From Planctomycetota bacterium (lineage in GTDB: Bacteria; Planctomycetota; Phycisphaerae; FEN-1346), in contig JAPLMO010000063.1 of assembly GCA_026386995.1 (NCBI GenBank), positions 1 through 35,209 on the forward strand: DNA of 35,209 nt. The letters are read 5' to 3'. The position numbers and the translations under genes were made by a program. Shown here piece by piece: positions 1 to 6,735 of the stretch; position 1 is the first letter of the stretch, and the number at the start of each line of letters is the position of its first letter. The notes below the pieces were generated by a model. It saw only the letters and a program-made list of their open reading frames with translations. It did not search any database and had not been told where the DNA came from.

Positions 1-110
1 GCCATTTCCTTGCGGATCGCCTGGTAGGCGTCCGTCAGCCGCTGGGCCGAACGGACTTCTTCGCCGGTGAGGTCCTGTCCGCTGGTGGTCGATTCGTTCA
101 ACTCGCTCAC
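1..110 (-). CDS. N-terminal fragment of a probable MoxR-type AAA ATPase
   Basis: The first 110 bases are the 5' end of a minus-strand gene that runs off the left edge. It starts at a GTG (108-110) preceded by AGGAGAACGAC, a good ribosome binding site. The 36 visible residues are polar and lead into a helix rich in Ala, Gln, Arg and Lys (…AYQAIRKEM). This resembles the N-terminal helix that precedes the 'GQ' start of the AAA+ core in MoxR ATPases, which act as chaperones for von Willebrand-domain proteins and metal enzymes. No Walker motif is visible because the gene is cut, so the family call is an inference from a short stretch. The coding start itself is well supported. Confidence 0.45.
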   Translation of the reverse strand, partial: MSELNESTTSGQDLTGEEVRSAQRLTDAYQAIRKEM

Positions 111-153
111 GTCGTTCTCCTAGTATTCAAAAAGGCTTCAGATTTAAGATGTC

Positions 154-304
154 AGGTTTCAGATTTCAGATTTCAGGTTTCAGATTTCAGGTTTCAGGTT
201 AAAAACGGCAAGCCGCAAAAACCAGTGCACCGCGCGAGCGGCGCACGTTAAACTTGGGACCCGATACCTCGAACTTGAAACTTGAAACCTTAAACTTGAA
301 ACTT
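154..304. repeat. Two heptanucleotide tandem tracts in opposite orientation
   Basis: Positions 154-195 hold six consecutive 7-base units of the form A-G-R-T-T-T-C. Positions 274-304 hold four units of CTTGAAA or a close variant, which is the same motif read on the other strand. About 80 bases of unremarkable sequence lie between them. No protein is supported here. The same heptamer class recurs near 3.73, 4.13 and 4.47 kb. Confidence 0.8.
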
Positions 305-307
305 CTT

Positions 308-724
308 TTATGGCGCCGCCGACTTCCCGTCGCGCCGCAGGCCCTCGGCCCGCTGCCGCAAGGCGTCCGGGTCCACCGGCTCCGCCCTCTTCAGCGCGAA
401 CCGGAACTCGTGGGCGTCGGTGCGGACCCCCGGCACGACCGTCTCGAACGCCAAGTCCAGCGGCACCCACTCGTAGTACGGCGCCTCGACCTTCGCCGTC
501 GTGACGAGCGACTCATAGCCAGCGGTCTCGAGCCGCACGGCGTACGTGCCGTACCATGTGAACGAGACGGTGACGGGCGTGCGGCCGACCTCGTTGTCGT
601 TGAGCCAGCAGCGGGCGCCTTGCGGCTCGGAGTCGATGGTCAGGGTCCGCTGGACCTGGCCGTAACAGCCGGTCAGTGCCAGGCCCGCCAGAATGACCGT
701 CGCCGCCAGTATGGTGTGTTTCAT
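308..724 (-). CDS. PEGA-domain lipoprotein
   Basis: A 138-residue exported lipoprotein. The N-terminus has a basic start, a hydrophobic stretch and the lipobox LTGC near residue 18, so it should be lipidated at that cysteine. Residues about 24-75 form a PEGA domain: the strand RTLTIDSEPQGA, a GRTPVTV turn, and the closing VRLETAGYESL. PEGA domains are small surface or S-layer-linked beta modules that often carry carbohydrate- or peptidoglycan-associated proteins. The C-terminal third is charged and has no recognised domain. Two ATGs are possible (727 and 724). I prefer 724 because the GAGGG upstream is better spaced; the ATG at 727 overlaps the stop of the phosphodiesterase gene as TGATG. Either way the two genes are translationally close and probably form one unit. 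The substrate or partner is unknown. Confidence 0.8.
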   Translation of the reverse strand: MKHTILAATVILAGLALTGCYGQVQRTLTIDSEPQGARCWLNDNEVGRTPVTVSFTWYGTYAVRLETAGYESLVTTAKVEAPYYEWVPLDLAFETVVPGVRTDAHEFRFALKRAEPVDPDALRQRAEGLRRDGKSAAP

Positions 725-726
725 CA

Positions 727-1218
727 TCAGGCCCTCGCCTGCCGGTAGACCTCTGCAACCTCGGCCGACAGCGTCTGCGTATCTATGACCGCCACCGTGC
801 AGCGGCCCGAGAGCCACCCGCAGCACTCCCCGGGATTGACGATCAGGCGGCCTTCCTGGCGGTCGACCTTTGGCTCGTGCGTGTGGCCGCACACGATGAT
901 GTCGGATGCCTCGAAGTCCTCGGGCGTCAGGCGTTTCTCGATGTGCACCAGGCACACCTTCTTGCCGCCGAGTTCCAGGCGCCGGGGGCCGTCGGCGAGT
1001 TCCGGCACAAGCGCCGCCAGGCCGACCCGCTCGCCGTCGCAGTTGCCGAAGACGGCGTGCAGGGGCAACCGCGTCTGGAGGAGCCGTTTCAGGGCGAACG
1101 GAGCGACGAAATCGCCCGCATGCAGAAGGGCCTCGACGCCCGCCTTCTCCAGGTACGCGAGCGCCGCCGCTATGGCCGCCAGGTTGTCGTGCGTGTCGGA
1201 AATCGCACCGATCTTCAT
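727..1218 (-). CDS. YfcE/MJ0936-type metallophosphodiesterase
   Basis: A 163-residue calcineurin-like phosphoesterase of the small YfcE family, whose members hydrolyse phosphodiesters with two bound metal ions; the physiological substrate is usually unknown. All metal-binding motifs are visible in order: SDTHDN (residues 7-12, with D8 and H10), HAGDF (near 37), VFGNCDGE (near 60) and CGHTH (near 110), followed by NPGECCG. Length is normal for the family and the gene looks intact. The start at 1218 has a GGGGA-containing site upstream. It ends in a one-base overlap with the first ATG of the lipoprotein gene, so the two are probably cotranscribed. Confidence 0.92.
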   Translation of the reverse strand: MKIGAISDTHDNLAAIAAALAYLEKAGVEALLHAGDFVAPFALKRLLQTRLPLHAVFGNCDGERVGLAALVPELADGPRRLELGGKKVCLVHIEKRLTPEDFEASDIIVCGHTHEPKVDRQEGRLIVNPGECCGWLSGRCTVAVIDTQTLSAEVAEVYRQARA

Positions 1219-1340
1219 GGCATCCCCGATTCCAAAAATCCACTATAGGTGGCCGCGCGCGGGGGTGTCAAGCAAAAGCGCGAAGGCAACGCCTCAGGGG
1301 TGTGACCGTATTTCATGGTACGCCCGCGAGGAAAGCAGGT

Positions 1341-1416
1341 GTGGCACGGCTGGCTTGTCCAGCCGTGGGGTCGGCGGCCGGTTCACAACCACGGCTGGAC
1401 AAGCCAGCCGTGCCAC
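1341..1416. repeat. Paired-hairpin element, GGCACGGCTGG type
   Basis: Positions 1341-1368 and 1389-1416 are perfect 28-base reverse complements of each other. Each arm is itself a hairpin (CACGGCTGG … CCAGCCGTG). Short matching ends (CCTCAG near 1292, CTGAGG near 1446) may mark the full element. It fills most of the 374-base gap between the phosphodiesterase and the next gene; nothing else is evident there. Confidence 0.85.
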
Positions 1417-1592
1417 CCTCGGTAACGAAAGGCACCCGTGACTGAGGGGTTACGCGCGAAAGGGCTTTTTGCTTGCCGCCGGCGCTATCGCTTGGGATAC
1501 TGTTTCTTATGGTGTTTCGCTCCCATCGCCAGGATGGGACGGGCGAAACGCTGTTGCCGTGATGGGCTCCTGGTTGCATGGGGGACGTTACC

Positions 1593-3464
1593 ATGGTCGT
1601 CAGAAGAGGATGGCTCTGTCTCGCTGCTGCGATGGTTTGTGCGGCGTTTGTGACCGCTCCGGCCGCGGCCCAGGAGAAGGACGTCTTATGGGCCGTGTCG
1701 CAGGCCCCGGCCGATGCCTGCGTCGTGGCGGTGATCCGCAGCGTTCAGGAACTTGAGACGGCCCTGAAGGCGTACATCGGCCCTGAGGGCGAGAGCATCG
1801 AGATGGTCAAGCCCCTGGAGGCCACTTGGCCCGCCGGCGCCATGGACGCGACCGGTCCGCTGGTGGCCATCTTGGTGCCCAGCGGCGAGAGTGTCGAGGT
1901 CGTCGTCCTGGCCAGGATCAAGGACGAGGCCAAACTGACCGGCGAGGCCGCCGAGGGCAACCTCATCAAGGTCGGCAACACTTTCATCTTGAAGATGGCG
2001 CCGTGGGCGGCGATGGCCGAAAAAGCGGAAACGCTGAAGGCCTTTGCGTCCGCTACCGTTCGCATGACCGGCATGGAGTCGCAGCGCGAGGCGATTAGCG
2101 CCCATCTTGCCTGGGCCTCCGTGAATCCCAAGTCCCTTGCGGCCGTCGCCAAGACCGCCATCGCTGCCCAGAAAAAGGTCCCAGAGGGGCAAGCACCGCC
2201 GGCCATGGCCAAGGATATCCTGACGTGGCTCGTCAGCCTCATGGGCGACGTCCAGTCGTTGACGGCCGTGGCGGACGTGAAGGCCGAGTCGGCCTCGGTG
2301 GTCGCCGATATCCAGTTGGTCGAGAACTCGCCGCTGGCCGCCATCGCTGCCGCCACGTTGCCGATCGAGAACTACAAGGCCGGCCTGCCGCTGTCGGACC
2401 GCGTCGTGGGCGCCGGCTGGATGCGCGTGGACTGGGGCAAGGCGATGGCCCCCGTGAAGACCATCATCAAGCCCCTCGTGGACATTATGACCGCCAAGGC
2501 CGACGAGGCCGCCAAGAAGAACATCGCCGACATGTGGGCGATGTACGACCAGTGGGCCGCCGTCATGGGGTCCGACCTGGCGATGGTGATGGAACCTGGC
2601 CTGCCGGGGCAGGGCATGTACCGGATGGCCGAGACGTTCACCGTCACGGACCCCGCCGAGTACGCCAAACTCAAGGCGAAAATGATGGCCTCATCCAAAG
2701 ACCTCGTGAAGGCCATGATGGGGCAAATGAGCGTCATGCCGGGCGCGCCGTTCATGAAAATGGACATGGACTATAAGGAAGCGGCCGAAACGATCGAGGG
2801 CGTTCCGGTCGACGTCATGAAAATGAAGATCGACATCCAGTTGCCCCCCGACGCCCCGCCGGAGGCCAAAGAGCAGATTAAGGCCATGATGGACGCCACC
2901 TACGGCCCCGAAGGCATGACGATGCGCATGGCCCTCATCGAGAAGACCGCCGTCTTCACCATCGGCGGCGCCGACGTCATGGCGAAGGCCATCAAGACCG
3001 TGCGCGGCCAGGCGCCCGACCTTTCGACCGACCCGAAGGTGGCGGCGGCGGTGGGCCGGCTGCCGAAGGGCGCCTGCGCGGGCGGCGTGATTTCCTTCGC
3101 CAACCTCCTGTACATGGCGATGTCCATGACCGACCAGATGCTGAGCCAGACGATGCCGCCCGAACTCAAGGAAGCCGCCAAGGCCGCGAATCTCCCGCCG
3201 CTGGAGGCCCCCCCGGCCGCCGACCTGAGCACCGCGGCCGTCACCGTCAATGGCCGCTCGCTACACGTGGAATTGGCCGTGCCGCAGGCCGACGTCCGCA
3301 ATGCCGCCCAGGTGGGCAAGCGCGCGTCCGAACGCATGATGTGGGTCATGCAGCAGCAGATGAAAATGATGCAGGAACGCATGGAGAAAGAGGGCGCTCC
3401 GGGGGCGGCGCCAGACGCCGCGCCGGAGAGCAGCGCCCCGGCCAAGCCCCAGGGGAAGAAGTGA
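1593..3464 (+). CDS. Large exported protein of unknown function
   Basis: I do not recognise this family. The product is 623 residues if it starts at the ATG at 1593, chosen over an in-frame ATG at 1578 because GGGGGA lies just upstream and because the signal peptide then starts cleanly (MVVRRGW, then a hydrophobic run to AAAQ near residue 27). A Sec signal peptide and periplasmic or outer-surface location are likely. The mature part is Ala/Lys-rich with alternating strands and helices and no cysteines in obvious motifs. It is unusually rich in methionine, especially from about residue 360 on and in the C-terminal tail (WVMQQQMKMMQERM). The last 25 residues are Pro/Ala-rich and disordered-looking. 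The gene stands alone and is followed 47 bases later by an intrinsic terminator. Confidence 0.8.
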   Translation: MVVRRGWLCLAAAMVCAAFVTAPAAAQEKDVLWAVSQAPADACVVAVIRSVQELETALKAYIGPEGESIEMVKPLEATWPAGAMDATGPLVAILVPSGESVEVVVLARIKDEAKLTGEAAEGNLIKVGNTFILKMAPWAAMAEKAETLKAFASATVRMTGMESQREAISAHLAWASVNPKSLAAVAKTAIAAQKKVPEGQAPPAMAKDILTWLVSLMGDVQSLTAVADVKAESASVVADIQLVENSPLAAIAAATLPIENYKAGLPLSDRVVGAGWMRVDWGKAMAPVKTIIKPLVDIMTAKADEAAKKNIADMWAMYDQWAAVMGSDLAMVMEPGLPGQGMYRMAETFTVTDPAEYAKLKAKMMASSKDLVKAMMGQMSVMPGAPFMKMDMDYKEAAETIEGVPVDVMKMKIDIQLPPDAPPEAKEQIKAMMDATYGPEGMTMRMALIEKTAVFTIGGADVMAKAIKTVRGQAPDLSTDPKVAAAVGRLPKGACAGGVISFANLLYMAMSMTDQMLSQTMPPELKEAAKAANLPPLEAPPAADLSTAAVTVNGRSLHVELAVPQADVRNAAQVGKRASERMMWVMQQQMKMMQERMEKEGAPGAAPDAAPESSAPAKPQGKK

Positions 3465-3510
3465 TAGCCTGCCCGCCCGGCGCGTGACGTGCCGAAAACC
3501 TGACGATCGA

Positions 3511-3543
3511 CACGGCCGCGCCCGCGTGCGGCCGTGCGTTTTT
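3511..3543 (+). terminator. Intrinsic terminator after the exported-protein gene
   Basis: CACGGCCGC (3511-3519) pairs with GCGGCCGTG (3528-3536), an 8-base loop, then CGTTTTT. It is correctly placed to end transcription of the gene stopping at 3464. Confidence 0.75.
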
Positions 3544-3572
3544 GCCGGGTTTGCGCGGTGGGTCGGAGTTTA

Positions 3573-3679
3573 CCCGCTCGCCCAGTCGAGTCTTCGACCT
3601 GGGCGGGGACCCGCCACGAACTTTGCGCGGTGGGTCTCCCGACCCGCCGCGCAAAACACGCGGCGACCGAGGTCGCCGG
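3573..3679. repeat. Cluster of intergenic hairpins
   Basis: Three palindromes sit side by side. Positions 3573-3598 contain GTCGAGTCTTCGAC and are identical over 26 bases to 23057-23082. Positions 3622-3636 and 3641-3655 form a 15-base stem (TTTGCGCGGTGGGTC) with one G-T pair. Positions near 3661-3679 form GGCGACC-GAG-GGTCGCC-like arms. No coding potential is apparent. Confidence 0.65.
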
Positions 3680-3728
3680 CTAAGTGTGCCGCCGGGGCTA
3701 AGGGCGGGTTCCCGCCGCTGGCCGTTCA

Positions 3729-3753
3729 CTTTGAACCTTGAACCTTGAACTTC
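3729..3753. repeat. Heptanucleotide tract, TTGAACC type
   Basis: Three successive 7-base units TTGAACC/TTGAACC/TTGAACT. Same unit length and similar sequence as the tracts at 154-304 and 4471-4507. Confidence 0.7.
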
Positions 3754-3775
3754 TTTGGCTGCCGTTTTGGCCGTT

Positions 3776-4046
3776 GACGTAAGTCGCATTTTTGCAGAAA
3801 CACTTACGTCAATTATTAGAGCGGCGCACCCCCTTTTTGGGGGTCCGAAAAGGCAAAAACGGCCTTGGCGCTAGCGCCAGAGGGGGTGGCGCGCTGAAAT
3901 GTTAAGATGGGCAAGACGAAACCCGGTCCTTTTTGATCAGTTTTGTCAGTTTTTGATCGGAACTTGATAGCGTTTTGAGCCTTCTGGAGCGGTTTTTGAC
4001 GAGTCGCAAGCGACGTAAGTGGCACTTTTGCAAAAACACTTACGTT
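3776..4046. repeat. Two copies of a 35-bp palindromic element
   Basis: Copies at 3776-3810 and 4012-4046 match at 31 of 35 positions. Each begins GACGTAAGT and ends in the inverted ACTTACGTC (or ACTTACGTT), with a TTTTTGC/TTTTGC-containing centre. The roughly 200 bases between them contain a perfect CCCCC/GGGGG hairpin near 3836-3853 and a GGCGCTAGCGCC palindrome near 3869, and no convincing gene. Confidence 0.75.
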
Positions 4047-4131
4047 CGTGAAATTTTTCACAGGGGTCATAGGTGTCCCCTTTTTGTATAGTTTAACGCG
4101 GAGATCGACATCATAAGCGGAGGCGGGAGGC

Positions 4132-4159
4132 GGGAACAGGGAACAGGGAACAGGGAACA
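4132..4159. repeat. Heptanucleotide tract, four GGGAACA units
   Basis: Four perfect 7-base units in a row. Same unit length as the TTGAAAC/TTGAACC tracts nearby, but a different sequence. Confidence 0.85.
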
Positions 4160-4233
4160 AGCCCGCGGCACTGCCGCGGGATGCAGGGGGGGCCGGGGCG
4201 AGCCTCGCGCGACACTGAAACTACGGGCAGCCA

Positions 4234-4389
4234 CATAGGGCTGCCCCTACGCGGGACCGCACAGAACGCCGTTGTAGGGGTGCCCCTGCGGGGGACCGCA
4301 CAGAACGCCGTTGTAGGGCTGCCCCTACGGGGGACCGCACAGAACGCCGTTGTAGGGGTGCCCCTACGGGGGACCGCACGGAACGCCGT
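4234..4389. repeat. Four tandem 39-bp repeats
   Basis: Units at 4234-4272, 4273-4311, 4312-4350 and 4351-4389 are nearly identical. Each contains a palindrome GTAGGGG-TG-CCCCTAC or a near version at its left end, then GGGACCGCACAGAACGCCGT. The 39-base unit is a multiple of three, so a reading frame stays open through all four copies (PLRGTAQNAV repeated). There is no ribosome binding site or domain to support translation, and I treat it as a non-coding repeat. Confidence 0.85.
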
Positions 4390-4470
4390 TGAAGGGGCTA
4401 TCTACGTGGCCGCCCATGCTGTTGAAACGGCAGGCCGCCGACGCATGCACGAAAACCGGGGCGGGCAGCA

Positions 4471-4507
4471 CTTGAAACTTTGAACTTGAAACCTGAAACT
4501 TGAAACT
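4471..4507. repeat. Heptanucleotide tract, CTTGAAA type
   Basis: Five 7-base units (CTTGAAA, CTTTGAA, CTTGAAA, CCTGAAA, CTTGAAA). Same motif and strand as 274-304. Confidence 0.75.
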
Positions 4508-4558
4508 GCCGTTGACTGCCTCTGATTGCCTTTGATCCCCATCGCCGCCGGTAAAATA

Positions 4559-4587
4559 TTGACCCGCCTGGCGCGATTCGTTACATT
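4559..4587 (+). promoter_or_regulatory. Candidate sigma-70-type promoter
   Basis: TTGACC at 4559-4564 and TACATT at 4582-4587 with a 17-base spacer, about 110 bases upstream of the gene at 4696. It matches the consensus at 5 of 6 and 4 of 6 positions. Planctomycete promoters are poorly defined, so this is a candidate only. Confidence 0.45.
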
Positions 4588-4695
4588 GCCCCCGCAGGCC
4601 GCGCGGCACGGCAAGGCAAGAAGCGCCGGCCTTTCCGGAAATAGGGGAAGTTTCCCTGATGGATGGCGACGTGCGTTCTGAGGGAGGAGATCGCA

Positions 4696-5673
4696 ATGAA
4701 AGCGATTGGAACACGGAACCTTATACTGGCCAGCATCATTGCTTCTGTTGCTCTGGGAACAGCGCTTGGCGCGACCGACAACCGACCGCCTGACGAGACT
4801 GAAAGGCTGCGCGCCGATAACGCCGCGCTCTGGAAAACCGCAAATCGCTTGACCAAGGAAAACGCCGAATTGGCGTCTGAGGTCCAGAGGCTTAGATCGC
4901 TATTAGAGAAGGCAGGTATAGATACACGACCATCAGTCAATGCGGGTGCTAACCAGGGAGCAGAACAGGGCAATATCTCCCAAGACAGACCGAAGGACGG
5001 GAACACGGCCATCGCCCTTGCCGTCAATAAGTGCGGCCAAACTACCCAAACACTGGCACAAGACCAGGGCCTGACGGACATCCAGAAAAGAATGAAATGG
5101 CTGGAGGCAATGCAGGTACTTGATCGTGTCTTGCGCGCGAACTGGATGGTGGTTTCGTACACCATAGAGAATGTGCAATTAAATCCGGATACAGGCACGG
5201 CACGCTTGGAATGCTCTTCCGCCAGCATCAAGTCTTCAGATCCGAAGGTTCCTGACGTCGTTTTCCGCACTATTTACCTGTTTGACATCATCGCGACGGA
5301 AGGGCAGGCGGCAATGATCACCGCCAGCAGCAAAATGACGGTCGCAGGCTCGCCCGCGCTGAACGTAGACTTCTCCAAACCAGCTGCCAGCCAGCCCGCG
5401 ATGTTTTATTCAGACCAAATGCCTGGCTACAGGCCACTTGGTGTATTCCTTGGCGATTCGGGCTTATTGTCGTACAGTCTTATGATGATTGGTGAAGGCG
5501 CCGTAGTGACGGTGGACGGTCTGCGCCGCACCTCAACAAAATACCAAAGGCCAACGAAAGACCAAGGATCTAGCTCCGATCCGCGGACGGCCTACCCGGA
5601 GACGCCGATGGCGCCCAAGGCGCCGAAGCCGTCGCCACCCGTCATCCGGGTTGAGCCGCACCGCGTGCGATGA
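4696..5673 (+). CDS. Exported coiled-coil protein of unknown function
   Basis: I do not recognise this gene. It encodes 325 residues from the ATG at 4696, which has a strong AGGGAGGAG site six bases upstream. Residues 1-26 look like a signal peptide (basic start, then LILASIIASVALGTALGA). Residues about 32-75 form a heptad-rich coiled coil (LRADNAALWKTANRL, KENAELASEVQRLRSLL). A mostly beta middle region follows (VVSYTIENVQLN, ARLECSSASI), and a Pro/Lys-rich tail ends in IRVEPHRVR. The likely location is the periplasm or cell surface. Codon use is more AT-tolerant than in the housekeeping genes around it, and it lies in a repeat-rich stretch, which suggests acquired DNA. It has no operon partner. 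Confidence 0.7.
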   Translation: MKAIGTRNLILASIIASVALGTALGATDNRPPDETERLRADNAALWKTANRLTKENAELASEVQRLRSLLEKAGIDTRPSVNAGANQGAEQGNISQDRPKDGNTAIALAVNKCGQTTQTLAQDQGLTDIQKRMKWLEAMQVLDRVLRANWMVVSYTIENVQLNPDTGTARLECSSASIKSSDPKVPDVVFRTIYLFDIIATEGQAAMITASSKMTVAGSPALNVDFSKPAASQPAMFYSDQMPGYRPLGVFLGDSGLLSYSLMMIGEGAVVTVDGLRRTSTKYQRPTKDQGSSSDPRTAYPETPMAPKAPKPSPPVIRVEPHRVR

Positions 5674-6039
5674 GCACGTCGAGCAGGTTAGCATCAGGCT
5701 TCCCCTAGACGGTGGCGGGCTCGCGTGTTGAACGAGGCGGCATAGTTAGGGACTGCCTGCTATGTCAGCACGCAAGAAGCCGGCGAAAGTGAGCATGAAA
5801 GAGTCGGCCAACAAGAAGGTCCACACCCCGCGCTGAAAGCACAAGTGCAAGAGCGTGCCTACGGAGGAGTTTGGGGATCCATGCGACAGTGAGGCAGGAG
5901 CACCGTCCGATAGAGGGCCTGGCCGTCAGCAACGCTGGGATTGCGGACCGCTGGGCGCTCGTGGAGATCGCTGTCCCTTGGGATGTCAAGAATATGGTAG
6001 GCCAGGCCATGGGCTAGCTTACAGTTAAAGGATGCTGCC
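5674..6039. other. Gene-poor gap with fragmentary coding signals
   Basis: No intact gene is convincing here. A 24-codon Lys-rich frame runs from the ATG at 5762 to a TGA at 5836 (MSARKKPAKVSMKESANKK…), and the same frame then stays open to a TAA near 6027. A second frame at 5889-6017 looks more protein-like and is listed separately. Both may be pieces of a decayed gene. Confidence 0.35.
5889..6017 (+). pseudogene. Possible gene remnant
   Basis: A 42-codon frame from a GTG at 5889 to a TAG at 6017, with the strongly G/C third positions seen in real genes of this genome and a protein-like sequence (LVEIAVPWDVKNMVGQ). A strong GGAGGAG at about 5863-5869 precedes an ATG at 5881 that is out of frame and stops after three codons, so the start appears broken by a frame shift. 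I cannot name the family. It could equally be a chance frame. Confidence 0.25.
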
Positions 6040-6702
6040 ATGGATGAAGGTCCCACGACAATCACGACAGCAGAACTGCCCAGGCAAGTGCATGACGATC
6101 TGGTGGCCGGCTTGCGGGCATTTTTCCCCGACGCCCAGGAGGACCAGTGTTTGCAATTCAGTCAGGGCCCGCCTGCCTGGGTTGAGATCATTGCCGGCCT
6201 TACGAGTTGGACAACAATTCTCAAGATTGCGGCTGGCGCCTACGTGGCACGTTTGGCGGCGCGCCTAGCTGATGAGCACTGGGACAACCGCGCAAAATAC
6301 CGGAAGGAAGTCATCAACGCACTGGGAATAGGCTTAGACGTGCTGCGGAAGTTCGTTGGCTTGCTGGCGAAAGCGAAGAACGCAATTGGCAGAGAGTTGG
6401 GTGTCCGATTGGGCATCCCCGGTCCTGGCCATAGTTTTACATGCGCCTCCCTAAGCTCGGAGTCCGATGAGGAGTTACTGGAGGAGACAGCCCTTTTCGT
6501 CCACTACCTGGATGGCATTGCCAAGGCGATTCGGGTAATCTCTCAGCAACCGCATGGAACCGCGGGCAACGTATGGTGTCGCTTCCTTAGGGACGGATTC
6601 TGCCTCCTGTGGCAGGACCGTAATCTTGGCCAGTTCCATCAGTTCTTCGGGACGGAGGGTACTCCCCGCACGGAAATCCTGACGGGGTGGCCGAAACGGT
6701 AG
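6040..6702 (+). CDS. Hypothetical protein with one possible membrane-associated helix
   Basis: A 220-residue product I do not recognise. The ATG at 6040 has AAAGGA eight bases upstream. Residues about 46-70 are hydrophobic (WVEIIAGLTSW, then TILKIAAGAYVARLAARLA) and could be an amphipathic or single membrane helix. The rest is mixed helical with a Trp- and Cys-containing C-terminus (VWCRFLRDGFCLLWQ). There is no signal peptide. GC content and codon choice are lower and more mixed than in flanking housekeeping genes, as in the gene at 4696. It ends 34 bases before the convergent end of the glycosyltransferase gene. Probably accessory DNA. Confidence 0.6.
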   Translation: MDEGPTTITTAELPRQVHDDLVAGLRAFFPDAQEDQCLQFSQGPPAWVEIIAGLTSWTTILKIAAGAYVARLAARLADEHWDNRAKYRKEVINALGIGLDVLRKFVGLLAKAKNAIGRELGVRLGIPGPGHSFTCASLSSESDEELLEETALFVHYLDGIAKAIRVISQQPHGTAGNVWCRFLRDGFCLLWQDRNLGQFHQFFGTEGTPRTEILTGWPKR

Positions 6703-6735
6703 AAGTAGCGTACAAGGGGATGTCGACGCTAACTC

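Noticed and set aside
3816..4160. 114-codon minus-strand gene
   Set aside because: It is composed of repeats and hairpins, starts inside the GGGAACA tract, and has no protein-like domain pattern.
4234..4389. CRISPR array
   Set aside because: The units are directly adjacent with no unique spacers, and no cas genes are in the window.
4181..4483. 100-codon gene through the 39-bp repeats
   Set aside because: It exists only because the repeat unit is a multiple of three; there is no ribosome binding site or recognisable domain.
5762..6027. Selenoprotein reading through the TGA at 5834-5836
   Set aside because: No SECIS-like hairpin after the TGA, and the downstream frame has no recognisable redox motif.
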